The notes below the pieces were generated by a model. The model was not told the origin of the DNA and did no database searches. It saw nothing but the letters and a program-made list of their open reading frames with translations. A stretch of DNA of 64,000 bases from contig NZ_CP014168.1 in NCBI RefSeq assembly GCF_001717955.1, positions 4,681,501-4,745,500 of the forward strand, written 5' to 3'. The position numbers and the translations under genes are program-made. Position 1 is the first letter of the stretch, and each line of letters opens with the position of its first letter. The DNA comes from Sphingomonas panacis. GTDB taxonomy: Bacteria > Pseudomonadota > Alphaproteobacteria > Sphingomonadales > Sphingomonadaceae. Below, piece after piece: positions 8,553 through 18,196 of this stretch.

Positions 8553-8665
8553 GCGTGGGCCGTTACGGCAGCGCCGATCCCGAGCGTGTCGCGACCGTGA
8601 TCCGCCGCGCGTGGTGGGACAAAGCGAACAAGGCGCACCGTAAGGATTTTGGGGCGCGGCCTTGA
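8549..8665 (+). CDS. Possible 38-aa small protein overlapping the rarA stop
   Basis: GTG at 8549 overlaps the rarA TGA (GTGA) and opens a frame ending at 8665. The product is basic, with VATVIRRAWWDKANKAHRKD. The paired Trp and charged helix look more protein-like than random, and translational coupling to rarA would be natural. No family is recognised. It may equally be noncoding sequence; an alternative start is GTG 8555. Confidence 0.35.
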   Translation: MSVGRYGSADPERVATVIRRAWWDKANKAHRKDFGARP

Positions 8666-8732
8666 GTCCCATTCGTCATGCCAGCACGCGCGATCTTCGC
8701 GGAAGCCACCCCCCAGCGCATTTTATCATGTT

Positions 8733-8816
8733 TTCCCGCGAAAGCGGGAATCCAGGGCCAAGCAAAACAACGATTACAGCTCTTGAGACTCTGGACACCC
8801 GCCTGCGCGGGAGAAC
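8733..8816. repeat. Palindromic intergenic repeat, family B
   Basis: Outer arm TTCCCGCGAAAGCGGGAATC, itself a small hairpin, pairs loosely with a far arm containing CCCGCCTGCGCGGGAGAA; inner CCAG/CTGG matches continue the symmetry. A second copy with the same arms lies at 53341-53417. Noncoding; located between rarA and the gene starting at 8868. Confidence 0.75.
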
Positions 8817-8867
8817 AAGAAAAGGGCGTTCGCACCGGCTTCGTGTGCGCTTGGGTGACGTAAGAGT

Positions 8868-9722
8868 GTGAGCCATTTCACCACATTCGCCGCGATCGAC
8901 TGGTCGGGCGCAAAGGGTGCGCGGCATCCTGGTATCGCGCTCGCGGTGTGCGAGCGTGGCGATGCCGCGCCGGTGCTGGTCGATCCACCGGGCGGCGCAT
9001 GGTCGCGCACGGAAATCCTCGCATGGTTGAAGGCGCATGCCGATGCGCCGATGCTGGTCGGCTTCGACTTCAGCTTCGCACCGCCGTTTCTCGAACGCGG
9101 CGCCTATCTGCCCGGCGAGGACACCCCTGTCACCGCGCGCGCGTTCTGGGGCTATGTCGATACGCACAGCCCCGACGCGGATCTCGGCGCGGCCTCGTTC
9201 CTCGAAACCCGGCGCGGCACGCATTTCTATCTCGGCGCGGCGGACGGGCCGAAGGCTGACTTCCTGCACCATCGCCGCTGCGAGATGGCGTATAAGGCGC
9301 AAGGCGGCGGCAAGCTCTCGACCCTGTACGACGCGATCGGCGCATCGCAGGTCGCCAAGGCGAGCTTCGCGGGGATGCGGCTGCTCCACCATCTCGGCCC
9401 CGCCGTTCCGGTGTGGCCGTTCGATCGGGTGCCCGCCTCCGGCGCGCTGGTCGTCGAGATCTACACGACGATCGCGGCGCGCGCGGCGGGGATGCGTAAA
9501 GGGCTGAGCAAGCTGCGTGATGGCGCCGCGCTCGATACCGCGCTGGCCGCCACCGGGTCACGCCCGCACGCGGCACTCGCGCGCTATACCGATCATGCCA
9601 CCGATGCGATCCTCGCGTCGGCGTGGCTCCGCGCGAACGCCGCGCGTGCGGACCTGTGGAAACCGCCTGCGCTCACCCCCGTGATCGCGCGCACCGAGGG
9701 GTGGACGTTCGGGGTCGGCTGA
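8868..9722 (+). CDS. Conserved hypothetical protein, possible RNase H-fold (DUF429-like) (284 aa)
   Basis: Function unknown. The N-terminus FAAIDWSGAKG followed by VGFDFSFAPP and the C-terminal YTDHATDAILASAWLR have the spaced acidic residues of RNase H-like predicted nucleases such as DUF429, but I cannot confirm the family. There is no signal peptide or membrane segment. Start GTG 8868 gives MSHFTTFAAID; no strong ribosome site is seen. It stands alone between repeat family B and a convergent terminator shared with ndk. Confidence 0.75.
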   Translation: MSHFTTFAAIDWSGAKGARHPGIALAVCERGDAAPVLVDPPGGAWSRTEILAWLKAHADAPMLVGFDFSFAPPFLERGAYLPGEDTPVTARAFWGYVDTHSPDADLGAASFLETRRGTHFYLGAADGPKADFLHHRRCEMAYKAQGGGKLSTLYDAIGASQVAKASFAGMRLLHHLGPAVPVWPFDRVPASGALVVEIYTTIAARAAGMRKGLSKLRDGAALDTALAATGSRPHAALARYTDHATDAILASAWLRANAARADLWKPPALTPVIARTEGWTFGVG

Positions 9723-9795
9723 ACCCGTGCCCGCGTCGGAATGCGCGCAGATGCGCCGCGATACCGCGCGGTGGAGCTTTGCGGTGGGCATCGCC

Positions 9796-9840
9796 GGGGT
9801 GACGAAACGAGGCGACGCGTGCCGCCCGTTTCGTCACCCC
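9796..9840. terminator. Convergent hairpin between the 8868 gene and ndk
   Basis: Perfect 14-base stem GGGGTGACGAAACG (9796-9809) with its complement at 9827-9840 and a 17-base loop. It lies between two convergent genes, so bidirectional termination is likely; no long T-run is visible. Confidence 0.6.
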
Positions 9841-9850
9841 AGGTGGTCGA

Positions 9851-10273
9851 TCAGCCGACGATTTCTTCCGGCTTGAAGAAGAACGCGATCTCGGTTGCGG
9901 CGTTCTCGTCGCTGTCCGAACCGTGGACCGAGTTCGCCTCGATCGATTCGGCGAGTTCCTTGCGGATCGTGCCGGCATCGGCATTCGCGGGGTTGGTCGC
10001 GCCCATGATGTCGCGGTTGCGCTGCACGGCGTTCTCGCCTTCGAGCACCTGCACGACGACGGGACCGGAAATCATGAACGTCACCAGATCGTTGAAGAAC
10101 GGGCGCTCGCGGTGGACGCCGTAGAATTCCTCGGCCTGCTCGCGGCTCATGTGGATGCGCTTCGAGGCGACGACGCGCAGGCCGGCTTCCTCCAGCATCT
10201 TGGTGACGGCGCCAGTCAGGTTGCGGCGGGTGGCGTCGGGCTTGATGATCGAGAAAGTGCGGTTCGCGGCCAT
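9851..10273 (-). CDS. ndk: Nucleoside diphosphate kinase (140 aa)
   Basis: Transfers the gamma-phosphate of ATP to nucleoside diphosphates through a phosphohistidine. The active-site motif NSVHGSDS places the His at residue 117, as in characterised Ndk proteins; FSIIKPDA at the N-terminus and the 140-residue length are also typical. The start at 10273 (MAANRTFSI) is set by homology; the frame stays open upstream without coding character. Cytoplasmic. Downstream of holC and pepA on the same strand, about 80 bases from holC. Confidence 0.98.
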   Translation of the reverse strand: MAANRTFSIIKPDATRRNLTGAVTKMLEEAGLRVVASKRIHMSREQAEEFYGVHRERPFFNDLVTFMISGPVVVQVLEGENAVQRNRDIMGATNPANADAGTIRKELAESIEANSVHGSDSDENAATEIAFFFKPEEIVG

Positions 10274-10352
10274 GACCGTGAAGCTCCTGTGTTTGAATAG
10301 CGGGAAGTCGCGGCTCCCTAGTCGGGCGGGGAAACCAACGCAAGGCCGTGTA

Positions 10353-10793
10353 TTACGCGGCCTGTTCCCACCGGCCCGAGTCGTTCTGCTTCCAATAGCG
10401 CCGCTCGACAGCGCCTTGATCGCCGAGCTCACGCCAGGCGGCGCGCGCCTCGACGATGCGGTCTTCATCGAAGAAATGGAACGCGCGATCGAAGCCGAGC
10501 GCGGCGTCGCGCCATACGCCGTCCACGATCGCGACATTGCGCGCGGCGTTGGCGGGTTCGGGCGCGGGGGCGATCAGCACCGGCTGCGCGGCATCATCGC
10601 CCGCGCCCGCCTGCGCGTGCGGCAGGAAGCTCTCGGGCGTGTAGGTCCACAACAGCCGGTCGAGCGCGGCGCGCTGCGCCTCGCTCTCGCTGACGATCAG
10701 CAGCCGGCCGCCGCTCGCCAGCACCTTCTCCGCGATCTGCGGCAGCGCACGTTCGAGCGGGGTGACGGTGAGATGGTAGAAATCGACCTTCAC
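10353..10793 (-). CDS. holC: DNA polymerase III chi subunit (146 aa)
   Basis: Clamp-loader accessory subunit that links the polymerase III holoenzyme to SSB. The family pattern is clear: MKVDFYHLT at the start, [20 protein letters not shown], the SFLPHAQAG loop, and the C-terminal [11 protein letters not shown] with the aromatic YWKQ. Length agrees with HolC. It follows pepA on the same strand, the pepA-holC order being common in proteobacteria, but here repeat family A (10815-10900) is inserted between the two. Confidence 0.92.
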   Translation of the reverse strand: MKVDFYHLTVTPLERALPQIAEKVLASGGRLLIVSESEAQRAALDRLLWTYTPESFLPHAQAGAGDDAAQPVLIAPAPEPANAARNVAIVDGVWRDAALGFDRAFHFFDEDRIVEARAAWRELGDQGAVERRYWKQNDSGRWEQAA

Positions 10794-10814
10794 ATCGGCT
10801 CCGTCGGCTGCTTG

Positions 10815-10900
10815 GTCGCCCCGGCGAAGGCCGGGGCCGCTGGGCGATTTGGCAAACCGGCTGCCCCAAACGCAGCGGCCCCGGCCTTCGCCGGGGCGAC
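10815..10900. repeat. Palindromic intergenic repeat, family A
   Basis: About 86 bases with near-perfect arms GTCGCCCCGGCGAAGGCCGG and CCGGCCTTCGCCGGGGCGAC, flanking a core with TTTGG and CCCCAAA. Copies are at 18101-18186 and 34543-34615. It lies within the pepA-holC interval and could attenuate or protect the transcript. Confidence 0.85.
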
Positions 10901-10904
10901 GAGA

Positions 10905-12377
10905 TCACGCTTCAAAGTTATCCGCAACGAACCGGTCGAGCAACCGCACGCCGTATCCTGTCGCGCCCTTGTCGAAGGTCGCGCCGGCCTTGTCCGCCCA
11001 CACCATGCCGGCGATGTCGAGATGCGACCAGCGCACGCCGGCGTCGATATAGCGCTGGATGAACTGCGCGGCGGTGATCGAACCCGCGCCGCGCGGGCCG
11101 ACGTTCTTCATGTCGGCGATCGGCGAGTCGATCAGCTTGTTGTAGCCGTCCGACAGCGGGAAGCGCCACAGCAGGTCGCCCGAGGCCTTGCCGGCGGCGA
11201 GCAACTGATCGGCCAGCGCATCATCGTTGGCGAAGCAGCCGGCATGTTCGGTGCCGAGGCTGATGATGATCGCGCCGGTCAGCGTGGCGAGATCGACGAT
11301 CGTCTTGGGCCGGTGCGTGCGCTGCACCCAGGTCAGCACGTCGCACAGCACCAGCCGCCCCTCGGCATCGGTGTTGATGACCTCGATCGTCTGCCCCGAC
11401 ATCGATGTCACCACGTCGCCGGGGCGCTGCGCCGCCGCGTCAGGCATGTTCTCGACGAGTCCGCAGACGCCGATCACATTGGCTTTGGCCTTGCGCAGCG
11501 CGAGCGCCTTCATCGCGCCGACGACGGCACCCGCGCCGCCCATGTCCCACTTCATGTCTTCCATGCCCGCGCCGGGCTTGATCGAGATGCCGCCGGTATC
11601 GAACGTCACGCCCTTGCCGACCAGCGCGAGCGCGGGATCGCCGTCCCCTGCCCCGTTCCACTTGAGCGCGAGCAACTTGGCCTCGCGCACCGAGCCCTGG
11701 CTGACGCCGAGCAGCGCACCCATGCCGAGTTCGGTCATCTCGGCCTCACCCAGCACGGTGACGTCGAGGCCGAGACCTTCCACCGAAGCGAGCACGCGAT
11801 CGACGAAGCTTTCCGGGTAGATGATGTTGGCCGGCTCGGCGACCAATGTGCGGGTCAGGTCCAGCCCCTGAGTCACCGCGTCCTGCCGCGCCCAGGCGGC
11901 GGCGGTGCCTTCGGGCGCGTTGTGCAGCGTGATCGCGGCGAGCGTCGGCTTGGCCTTGTCGCTGAGCTTGGTGCGGTACACGTCGAACCGCCACGCGCGC
12001 TGCACTGCCGCCGCCGCGAACCGCGCGGTCGCGAGGGCAGTCGGTGCCGAGCCGCCGAGATCGACCGAGATCTGAGTCGCGCCCGACGTCAGCAGCCTGG
12101 CGGTCAGCGCGCCGCCGGCGCGTTCGTAATCGGTTTCGCCGCCCGCCCCCACGCCGAGCAGCAGAACGCGTCGCGCCTCGCCGCCCGCAGCCACGAACAG
12201 CTCGACGACACTACCCGCCTCGCCCTCGAACCGGCTGGCGCGTGCCGTCGCCTGCGCAAGCGCGAGCGCAGCCGCATCGAGCGCGGGCGAAGCGAGCCGC
12301 GCGAGCGCATCCTTCTCGACCGTGAGGGCGAGCGGCGTGGCGGCATCGGGCGCGGCGGCGGAAAATTCGATCTTCAT
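10905..12377 (-). CDS. pepA: Leucyl aminopeptidase, M17 family (490 aa)
   Basis: Dinuclear-metal aminopeptidase that removes N-terminal residues from peptides; PepA of some bacteria also binds DNA. The M17 signature NTDAEGRLVL is present, together with VGKGVTFDTGGISIKPG carrying the metal ligands and the conserved DMGGAGAV. The divergent N-terminal domain (residues 1-170) and catalytic C-terminal domain match the family, as does the length. The start MKIEFSAAAPD at 12377 has GAGGG upstream. Divergently arranged with lptD across about 160 bases; upstream of holC. Confidence 0.97.
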   Translation of the reverse strand: MKIEFSAAAPDAATPLALTVEKDALARLASPALDAAALALAQATARASRFEGEAGSVVELFVAAGGEARRVLLLGVGAGGETDYERAGGALTARLLTSGATQISVDLGGSAPTALATARFAAAAVQRAWRFDVYRTKLSDKAKPTLAAITLHNAPEGTAAAWARQDAVTQGLDLTRTLVAEPANIIYPESFVDRVLASVEGLGLDVTVLGEAEMTELGMGALLGVSQGSVREAKLLALKWNGAGDGDPALALVGKGVTFDTGGISIKPGAGMEDMKWDMGGAGAVVGAMKALALRKAKANVIGVCGLVENMPDAAAQRPGDVVTSMSGQTIEVINTDAEGRLVLCDVLTWVQRTHRPKTIVDLATLTGAIIISLGTEHAGCFANDDALADQLLAAGKASGDLLWRFPLSDGYNKLIDSPIADMKNVGPRGAGSITAAQFIQRYIDAGVRWSHLDIAGMVWADKAGATFDKGATGYGVRLLDRFVADNFEA

Positions 12378-12537
12378 GGGGATAGCCCTCGGGTTCGTTC
12401 AAATGCGGTGAGTCGCGCGTATCTAGGCCAGCCGCGCGGTGCTGGCAAAGCAGCGCCGTTGCAGCATCGCCTCGCCAATGCGATAGGGCAGCATTCAGCC
12501 GCCGTCTTTCGCGCGGACACCGGGGTGCAGTGCCGAC

Positions 12538-14775
12538 GTGAAGCGTTCCTTGTTTCTAGCCTCCTGCGTGCTGCCGTTCGCCTGCTCCGTAGGCGTAGCA
12601 CACGCGCAGGATCTCCAGACCCCCGATGTCGCGCTGCCGCCGCCCTCGTCGGCCCCGGCTGCGGGTGACGATCAGGTGCAGTTCAGCGCCGATTCGCTCG
12701 ACTATGAGGTGAATGGCGAGACCGTCACCGCGACCGGCGACGTCCGCATGTACCGGTCCGGCGACCGGCTGCGCGCCGACAAAGTGGTGTGGAACCGCAA
12801 GACCGGCAAGGTGATGGCGAATGGCAGCATCGTCGTCACCAATCCCGGCGGCGATACCGCATATGGCGATTCGATCGAACTGACCGACGCGCTGAAGGAC
12901 GGCATGATCGACAACATGCTGATCGTGCTCGAACATGGCGGCCGCCTCGCCGCCCGCAAGGGCACGCGCGCGCTCGACGAGACGGTGACGATGGAGGACG
13001 CCGCTTACACCCCATGCGCGGTGTCGAGCGCCGCCGGCTGCCCGAAGGAGCCGTCGTGGAAGATCACGGCCGTGCGCGTCACCTACCGGCCCGACAAGCA
13101 GCGCATCTATTACAAGGGCGCGCGGATCAACCTGTTCGGCCTGCCGACGCTGCCGTTGCCGGCCTTCTCCAACCCCGTCGGCGGTGGCAACCAAAGCGGC
13201 TTGCTCGGCCCCGATTTCCGCTACGACCGGGTCAACGGCTTCGAGTTCGCGCAGCCCTATAACGTCGCGCTCGGCCCCAATCGCAGCCTGATCGTCACGC
13301 CGATGCTGTTCACCGCGACGGCGCCGATGCTCAAGACCGATTTCAGCGCGCTGACCGATCGCGGCGCGTACCGGATCGGCGGCTATGTGACGGTCAGCCG
13401 CCGCAGCGACGATCTCCAGTCGGCGACGCCGGTGCCGACCCAGAACGCGTTGCGCGGCTATGTCGATGGCGTCGGGCGCTTCCAGCTCAGCCCGAACTGG
13501 AGCCTCAGCGGCTCGCTGCGCTACGCCAGCGACAAGACCTTCCTGCGGCGTTACGATATCTCGCGCGATGCGCGGCTGCGCTCGACGGTCAGCCTGGAGC
13601 GGATCAGTCAGAACGCCTATTTCGCGATCAACGGCTGGTACGTGCAGACTCTTCGCGTCAACGACAGGCAGGGTTTGCAGCCGATCGCGCTGCCGGAAAT
13701 CGACTGGCGCTACCGGTTCGATGACGGCATCCTTGGCGGCAAGGTGCAGTTGCAGGCGAACAGCCTCGCCATATCGCGCACCGCCGGCCAGGACACGCAG
13801 CGCGCCTTCGCCAGCTTCAAATGGGATCTGCGCCGGCTGACGCCGTGGGGCCAAGAAGTGACGTTCACCGCGTTCGGCCGCGGCGACGTCTATCACGCAA
13901 CCGACGTGGGTTCGACCGGCGTGGCCAGCTATCGCGGCCTCGACGGGTGGCAGACTCGCGCGATCGGCGCGTTGGCGGTGGATGTGAAATGGCCGTTCAT
14001 CGGCACGTTCCTCAGCGGAACGCAGCGCTTCACGCCGCGCGTGCAGATCGTCGCGTCGCCGCACATCGCCAACATCAACATCCCCAACGAGGATGCCCGC
14101 GCGATCGACCTCGAAGATTCGAACCTGTTCGCGCTCAACCGCTTCCCCGGCTACGATCGGTTCGAGGATTCGAGCCGGGTCACCTACGGGGCGGACTGGG
14201 CGGTCGACCTGCCCGGCATCTCGATCAACGCCACGATCGGCCAGAGTTACCGACTCGATAGCCGACCGAGCCTGTTCCTCAACGGCACCGGGCTGACCGA
14301 CCGCTTCTCCGACATCGTCGGCCGCACCGAGATCCGCTTCCACGACTTCGTTTCGCTGACTCACCGCTACCGGCTCGACAAGGACAACCTCACGGTACGC
14401 CGCAACGAGCTCGACGCGACGGTCGGCTCGCGCAGCACCTATCTGCTGCTCGGCTACCTTCGCCTCAATCGCGACATCACCCCGATCCTAGAGGATCTTC
14501 AGGATCGCGAGGAAGCGCGGATCGGCGGGCGCGTGCAGATCAGGCGCTTCTGGTCGGTGTTCGGATCGACCGTGATCGACCTGACCGATCGCCGGGAAGA
14601 TCCGCTCTCGATCGCCGACGGGTTCAGCCCGGTGCGCCACCGGCTCGGCTTCCAATATGAGGACGATTGCCTCCGCCTCGGATTGACGTGGAAACGCGAT
14701 TACCAGAACACCGGCGATGCGCAGCGCGGCAACAGCTACCTGTTGACGCTGGCGTTCAAGAATCTTGGCCGCTAA
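12538..14775 (+). CDS. lptD: LPS-assembly protein LptD (745 aa)
   Basis: Outer-membrane beta-barrel that, with LptE, inserts lipopolysaccharide into the outer leaflet. A signal peptide ends near AHAQD; an OstA/LptA-like periplasmic domain follows (VQFSADSLDYEV, VTATGDVRMY, about residues 50-160), then the barrel with alternating aromatic strands to a C-terminal NSYLLTLAFKNLGR. Cysteines at CAVSSAAGC may form the disulfide needed for maturation. The start is GTG 12538. It heads the lptD-surA-pdxA-rsmA set, an order conserved in proteobacteria and logical because SurA chaperones LptD. Length is shorter than the E. coli protein but normal for sphingomonads. Confidence 0.95.
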   Translation: MKRSLFLASCVLPFACSVGVAHAQDLQTPDVALPPPSSAPAAGDDQVQFSADSLDYEVNGETVTATGDVRMYRSGDRLRADKVVWNRKTGKVMANGSIVVTNPGGDTAYGDSIELTDALKDGMIDNMLIVLEHGGRLAARKGTRALDETVTMEDAAYTPCAVSSAAGCPKEPSWKITAVRVTYRPDKQRIYYKGARINLFGLPTLPLPAFSNPVGGGNQSGLLGPDFRYDRVNGFEFAQPYNVALGPNRSLIVTPMLFTATAPMLKTDFSALTDRGAYRIGGYVTVSRRSDDLQSATPVPTQNALRGYVDGVGRFQLSPNWSLSGSLRYASDKTFLRRYDISRDARLRSTVSLERISQNAYFAINGWYVQTLRVNDRQGLQPIALPEIDWRYRFDDGILGGKVQLQANSLAISRTAGQDTQRAFASFKWDLRRLTPWGQEVTFTAFGRGDVYHATDVGSTGVASYRGLDGWQTRAIGALAVDVKWPFIGTFLSGTQRFTPRVQIVASPHIANINIPNEDARAIDLEDSNLFALNRFPGYDRFEDSSRVTYGADWAVDLPGISINATIGQSYRLDSRPSLFLNGTGLTDRFSDIVGRTEIRFHDFVSLTHRYRLDKDNLTVRRNELDATVGSRSTYLLLGYLRLNRDITPILEDLQDREEARIGGRVQIRRFWSVFGSTVIDLTDRREDPLSIADGFSPVRHRLGFQYEDDCLRLGLTWKRDYQNTGDAQRGNSYLLTLAFKNLGR

Positions 14776-14861
14776 GCGGTGGTTCAGGTGCGTACCGGCA
14801 TTTCGGGGTACGTTCGGGGTTGCGCAGGCAGGCGCGGGATGGGATTTTTGACCACGTGAAG

Positions 14862-16247
14862 ATGATGTCGATCAAGTCAAAGTCGGTCGGGGTTGCCCGG
14901 TTCGGCCGCATCCTGGCCCTTGCCGGCACCGGCCTCGCGGCGGTGTCGATGACGGCATCCTCGATCGCGCAGACGGTGAGCGACGACGGCACGCCGCAGA
15001 CCTCGCTCGACATTCCCAACAACCTCCAGATCTTCGGCAAGATCGATCCGAACGTCCGCAAGGCGACCGCGATCGTCAACGACAGCGTCATCACCGGCAC
15101 CGACGTCGACCAGCGGGTCGGGCTCATCATGGCGGCCAACCAGCTCAACCTGAGCGCCGAGGACAAGGAACGCCTGAAGCTCCAGGTGCTGCGCTCGCTG
15201 ATCGACGAGACTCTCCAGATCCAGGATGCCAAGGCCAACGAGGTCTCGATCACGCAGGACGAGATCACCCAGGCGTTCAACCGCGTCGCTGGAAATTTCG
15301 GCAAATCGCCCACCGATTTCCGCGCCTATCTGCGCCAGTCGGGGTCTTCCGATCGCTCGCTCAAGCGCCAGATCGAGGCCGAACTGGCATGGAGCCGCTA
15401 CCTCCGCCGCAAGGTCGAGCCGCAGGTCAACGTCGGTGATGAAGAGATCAAGATCATCATGGACCGCATGACCAAGTCCAAGGGCAGCGAGGAATATCAC
15501 CTCAAGGAAATCTATCTCTCGGCCGGGCCGGACCGCACGCAGCAGGTGTTCGACCAGGAAAAGCAGATGATCGCCGAAATTCAGAAGGGCACCAAGCCGT
15601 TCGAATATTACGCGCAATATTCCGAGGCGACGACGCGCAGCACCGGTGGCGATCTCGACTGGGTGAGCGCGAGCCAGCTTGGCGCGCTGCCGCAGAGCCT
15701 CGCCGAAGCCGCGCGGCAGATGAGCGTCGGCCAGATCGCCGGGCCGATCGAGGTGCCGGGCGGCTTCTCGATCCTGTACCTCGTCGACAAGCGCAAGGTG
15801 CTCGAGGCCGATCCGCGCGATGCCAAATTGTCGCTCAAGCAGATCAGCGTGAAATTCGCGCCCAATCTGACTCAGGCCGACGCCAACGCTCGCGTCGCTT
15901 TGTTCGCCAAGGAGATCCAGAACATCCACGGCTGCGGCGGCGTGGCCAAGGTCGCCTCGACGATCGGCGCCGACGTGGTCGACAACGATGCGGTCAAGAT
16001 CCGCGACCTGCCGCCGCAGTTGCAGGAGATCCTGCTCAAGCTCCAGGTCGGCGAATCCACCCCGCCGTTCGGCTCGCAGAAGGATGGCGTGCGCGCACTC
16101 GTGATGTGCGGCCGCGACGACCCCAAGGACAGCAGCCTGCCCGGAGTCGACCAGATCCGCAACCAGATGGAGCAGCAGCGCGTCAACCGGCGCGCCCAGC
16201 AGATGCTGCGCGATCTGCGGCGTGACGCCGTGATCGAATATCGCTGA
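14862..16247 (+). CDS. surA: Periplasmic chaperone/peptidyl-prolyl isomerase SurA (461 aa)
   Basis: Escorts outer-membrane proteins, including LptD, across the periplasm. Signal peptide about residues 1-35 (LALAGTGLAAVSMTASSIAQ). The SurA N-terminal chaperone region follows (TAIVNDSVITGTDVDQR; LKLQVLRSLIDETLQIQDA), then two parvulin-like parts, the first with EEYHLKEIYLS and GGDLDWVSASQLGALP, the second with LSLKQISVKFAP. Start taken at ATG 14862; GTG 14856 and ATG 14865 are alternatives. It follows lptD by about 85 bases and precedes pdxA by 16 bases, so co-transcription is likely. Confidence 0.93.
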   Translation: MMSIKSKSVGVARFGRILALAGTGLAAVSMTASSIAQTVSDDGTPQTSLDIPNNLQIFGKIDPNVRKATAIVNDSVITGTDVDQRVGLIMAANQLNLSAEDKERLKLQVLRSLIDETLQIQDAKANEVSITQDEITQAFNRVAGNFGKSPTDFRAYLRQSGSSDRSLKRQIEAELAWSRYLRRKVEPQVNVGDEEIKIIMDRMTKSKGSEEYHLKEIYLSAGPDRTQQVFDQEKQMIAEIQKGTKPFEYYAQYSEATTRSTGGDLDWVSASQLGALPQSLAEAARQMSVGQIAGPIEVPGGFSILYLVDKRKVLEADPRDAKLSLKQISVKFAPNLTQADANARVALFAKEIQNIHGCGGVAKVASTIGADVVDNDAVKIRDLPPQLQEILLKLQVGESTPPFGSQKDGVRALVMCGRDDPKDSSLPGVDQIRNQMEQQRVNRRAQQMLRDLRRDAVIEYR

Positions 16248-16263
16248 TCGAAAGGAGCCGGGG

Positions 16264-17268
16264 ATGATCCAGCCGCTCGCCGTATCGATGGGCGATCCGG
16301 CCGGGATCGGCCCGGAGATCATCGCCAAAGCCTGGGAGCAGCGCGCGGTGCGCGGCCTGCCGCCGTTCTTCGCGGTCGGCGATGCGCGCGCGGTGACAAA
16401 GGTTTGGCAGGGGCCGGTTCGCGTCATCCGCGATCCAGCCGAAGCGGCCGGCGCGTTCGACACGGGACTGCCCGTGCTCGGTGTCGCCGATGGCGGCGAG
16501 ATCACGCCGGGCATCCCCGACGTCGAAGGCGCGCGCTGTGCGCTTCGGGCGCTGGAGATGTCGGTCGGGCTGGTCCGATCGGGCGCGGCGGGCGCGATCG
16601 TCACCGGGCCGGTGTCCAAGGCGCAACTCTATCAGATCGGCTTCAGCCATCCCGGCCAGACCGAGTTCGTCGCCGAACGCTGCGGCATCTCGGGCGAGAA
16701 TGCGGTGATGATGCTCGCCGGGCCGGACCTGCGTGTCGTGCCGATCACCACGCACGTGCCGATGGCGAGCGTGGCGGGGCTGCTGTCGATCGAGCTGATC
16801 GCCGCGAAGGGCCGATCCACCGCACGCGGGCTGGCGCGCAACTTCGGCATCCTCAATCCCCGCCTCGCCTTCGCCGGCTTCAACCCGCATGCCGGCGAGA
16901 GCGGCAAGATCGGCCGCGAGGAGATCGATCTGATCATGCCCGCGATCGAGGTGCTTCGCGCCGAAGGTATCGACGCGAGCGGGCCGTTCGCCGCCGACAC
17001 GATGTTCCATGGCCGCGCGCGCACCGGCTACGACGCGGCCTTGTGCTGCTACCACGATCAGGCGCTGATCCCGATCAAGACGCTGTACTTCGACGACGGC
17101 GTCAACATCACGCTCGGCCTGCCGATCGTGCGGACCTCGCCCGACCACGGCACCGCCTTCGGCATCGCCGGCAAGGACGTCGCCGAGCCGGGCGCGATGA
17201 TCGCGGCGATCGCGATGGCGGGCGATGCGGCGACGCGGCGCGCGGCAGTTACGATTTCCGGCGCGTGA
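16264..17268 (+). CDS. pdxA: 4-hydroxythreonine-4-phosphate dehydrogenase (334 aa)
   Basis: NAD-dependent oxidation step of the DXP-dependent pyridoxal phosphate pathway. Typical motifs: [12 protein letters not shown] at the N-terminus, [20 protein letters not shown] with a metal-binding His, [24 protein letters not shown] and TSPDHGTAF near the end. Length matches PdxA. AAAGGAG lies just upstream of ATG 16264. Its stop overlaps the rsmA start (GTGA), a coupling seen in many proteobacteria. Confidence 0.97.
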   Translation: MIQPLAVSMGDPAGIGPEIIAKAWEQRAVRGLPPFFAVGDARAVTKVWQGPVRVIRDPAEAAGAFDTGLPVLGVADGGEITPGIPDVEGARCALRALEMSVGLVRSGAAGAIVTGPVSKAQLYQIGFSHPGQTEFVAERCGISGENAVMMLAGPDLRVVPITTHVPMASVAGLLSIELIAAKGRSTARGLARNFGILNPRLAFAGFNPHAGESGKIGREEIDLIMPAIEVLRAEGIDASGPFAADTMFHGRARTGYDAALCCYHDQALIPIKTLYFDDGVNITLGLPIVRTSPDHGTAFGIAGKDVAEPGAMIAAIAMAGDAATRRAAVTISGA

Positions 17269-18098
17269 CGCGGGTCCACGATCTGCCGCCGCTGCGCGAG
17301 GTTATCGCGCGCCACGGGCTCGCCGCGAGCAAGGCGCTGGGGCAGAACTTCCTGCTCGACGCGCAATTGCTGGCGCGGATCGCGCGGGTGCCGGGCGATC
17401 TGACCGACGCCGAAGTGCTGGAGATCGGCCCCGGCCCCGGCGGGCTGACGCGCGCGTTGCTTGGCGCCGGTGCGCGGGTGACCGCGATCGAGCGCGACCA
17501 TCGCTGCATCCCCGCGCTTGCCGAACTCGGCGAGGCGTTTCCGGGGCGGTTGCGCGTGATCGAGGGCGATGCGCTGGAGATCGACGCGCCCGCCTTGTTC
17601 GAAGGCAAGCCGCACATCGCCTCCAACCTGCCGTACAATATCGGCACAGCCTTGCTGGTGCGGTGGCTGAGCGCCGAATGGCAGCCGTGGTGGCAGAGCC
17701 TGACGCTGATGTTTCAGCGCGAGGTCGCCGACCGGATCGTCGCCGGGGCGGGCGACGGTGCTTACGGGCGGCTGGCGATCCTGTCGCAGTGGCGCAGCAG
17801 CGCGAGGCTCGCCATGCCGGTGCATCGCTCGGCCTTCACGCCACCGCCCAAGGTGATGTCGGCGGTGGTGCATATCGTGCCCGGCGACGCGCCTGAGCAG
17901 GTCGATCTCGCGGTGTTGGAACGGCTGACCGCGGCGGCGTTCGGCCAGCGCCGCAAGATGCTGCGCCAGAGCCTCAAGCCCGTGCCCGGCGCACTGGCGG
18001 CGCTGGACGCGATCGGGATCGACCCGGCACGCCGCGCGGAGACGGTGTCGGTCGCGGAGTTCGTTGCGCTGGCCCGGACGGTCGGGGCCGCCCGGTAA
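17265..18098 (+). CDS. rsmA: 16S rRNA dimethyladenosine transferase (277 aa)
   Basis: KsgA/RsmA dimethylates two adjacent adenosines near the 3' end of 16S rRNA during small-subunit assembly. SAM motif [15 protein letters not shown], acidic motif AIERD, and the catalytic [11 protein letters not shown] are visible; N-terminal [11 protein letters not shown] is the family signature. GTG 17265 overlaps the pdxA stop and gives [10 protein letters not shown]; the frame is open upstream only as a pdxA shadow. Transcript end probably falls in repeat family A immediately downstream. Confidence 0.97.
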   Translation: MTRVHDLPPLREVIARHGLAASKALGQNFLLDAQLLARIARVPGDLTDAEVLEIGPGPGGLTRALLGAGARVTAIERDHRCIPALAELGEAFPGRLRVIEGDALEIDAPALFEGKPHIASNLPYNIGTALLVRWLSAEWQPWWQSLTLMFQREVADRIVAGAGDGAYGRLAILSQWRSSARLAMPVHRSAFTPPPKVMSAVVHIVPGDAPEQVDLAVLERLTAAAFGQRRKMLRQSLKPVPGALAALDAIGIDPARRAETVSVAEFVALARTVGAAR

Positions 18099-18100
18099 GC

Positions 18101-18186
18101 GTCGCCCCGGCGCAGGCCGGGGCCGTCATGTTTGGGGCAACCGGCCCACCGGATTACACAGCGGCCCCGGCCTGCGCCGGGGCGAC
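18101..18186. repeat. Palindromic intergenic repeat, family A
   Basis: Arms GTCGCCCCGGCGCAGGCCGG and CCGGCCTGCGCCGGGGCGAC are perfect complements over 20 bases, and the core contains TTTGGGGCAACCGG. It fills the gap between convergent rsmA and secA and so may terminate both. Confidence 0.87.
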
Positions 18187-18196
18187 GTTGTGCCCC

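Noticed and set aside
10149-12668. An 839-codon open frame opposite pepA and holC
   Set aside because: Antisense shadow caused by high GC; it crosses three real genes and a repeat.
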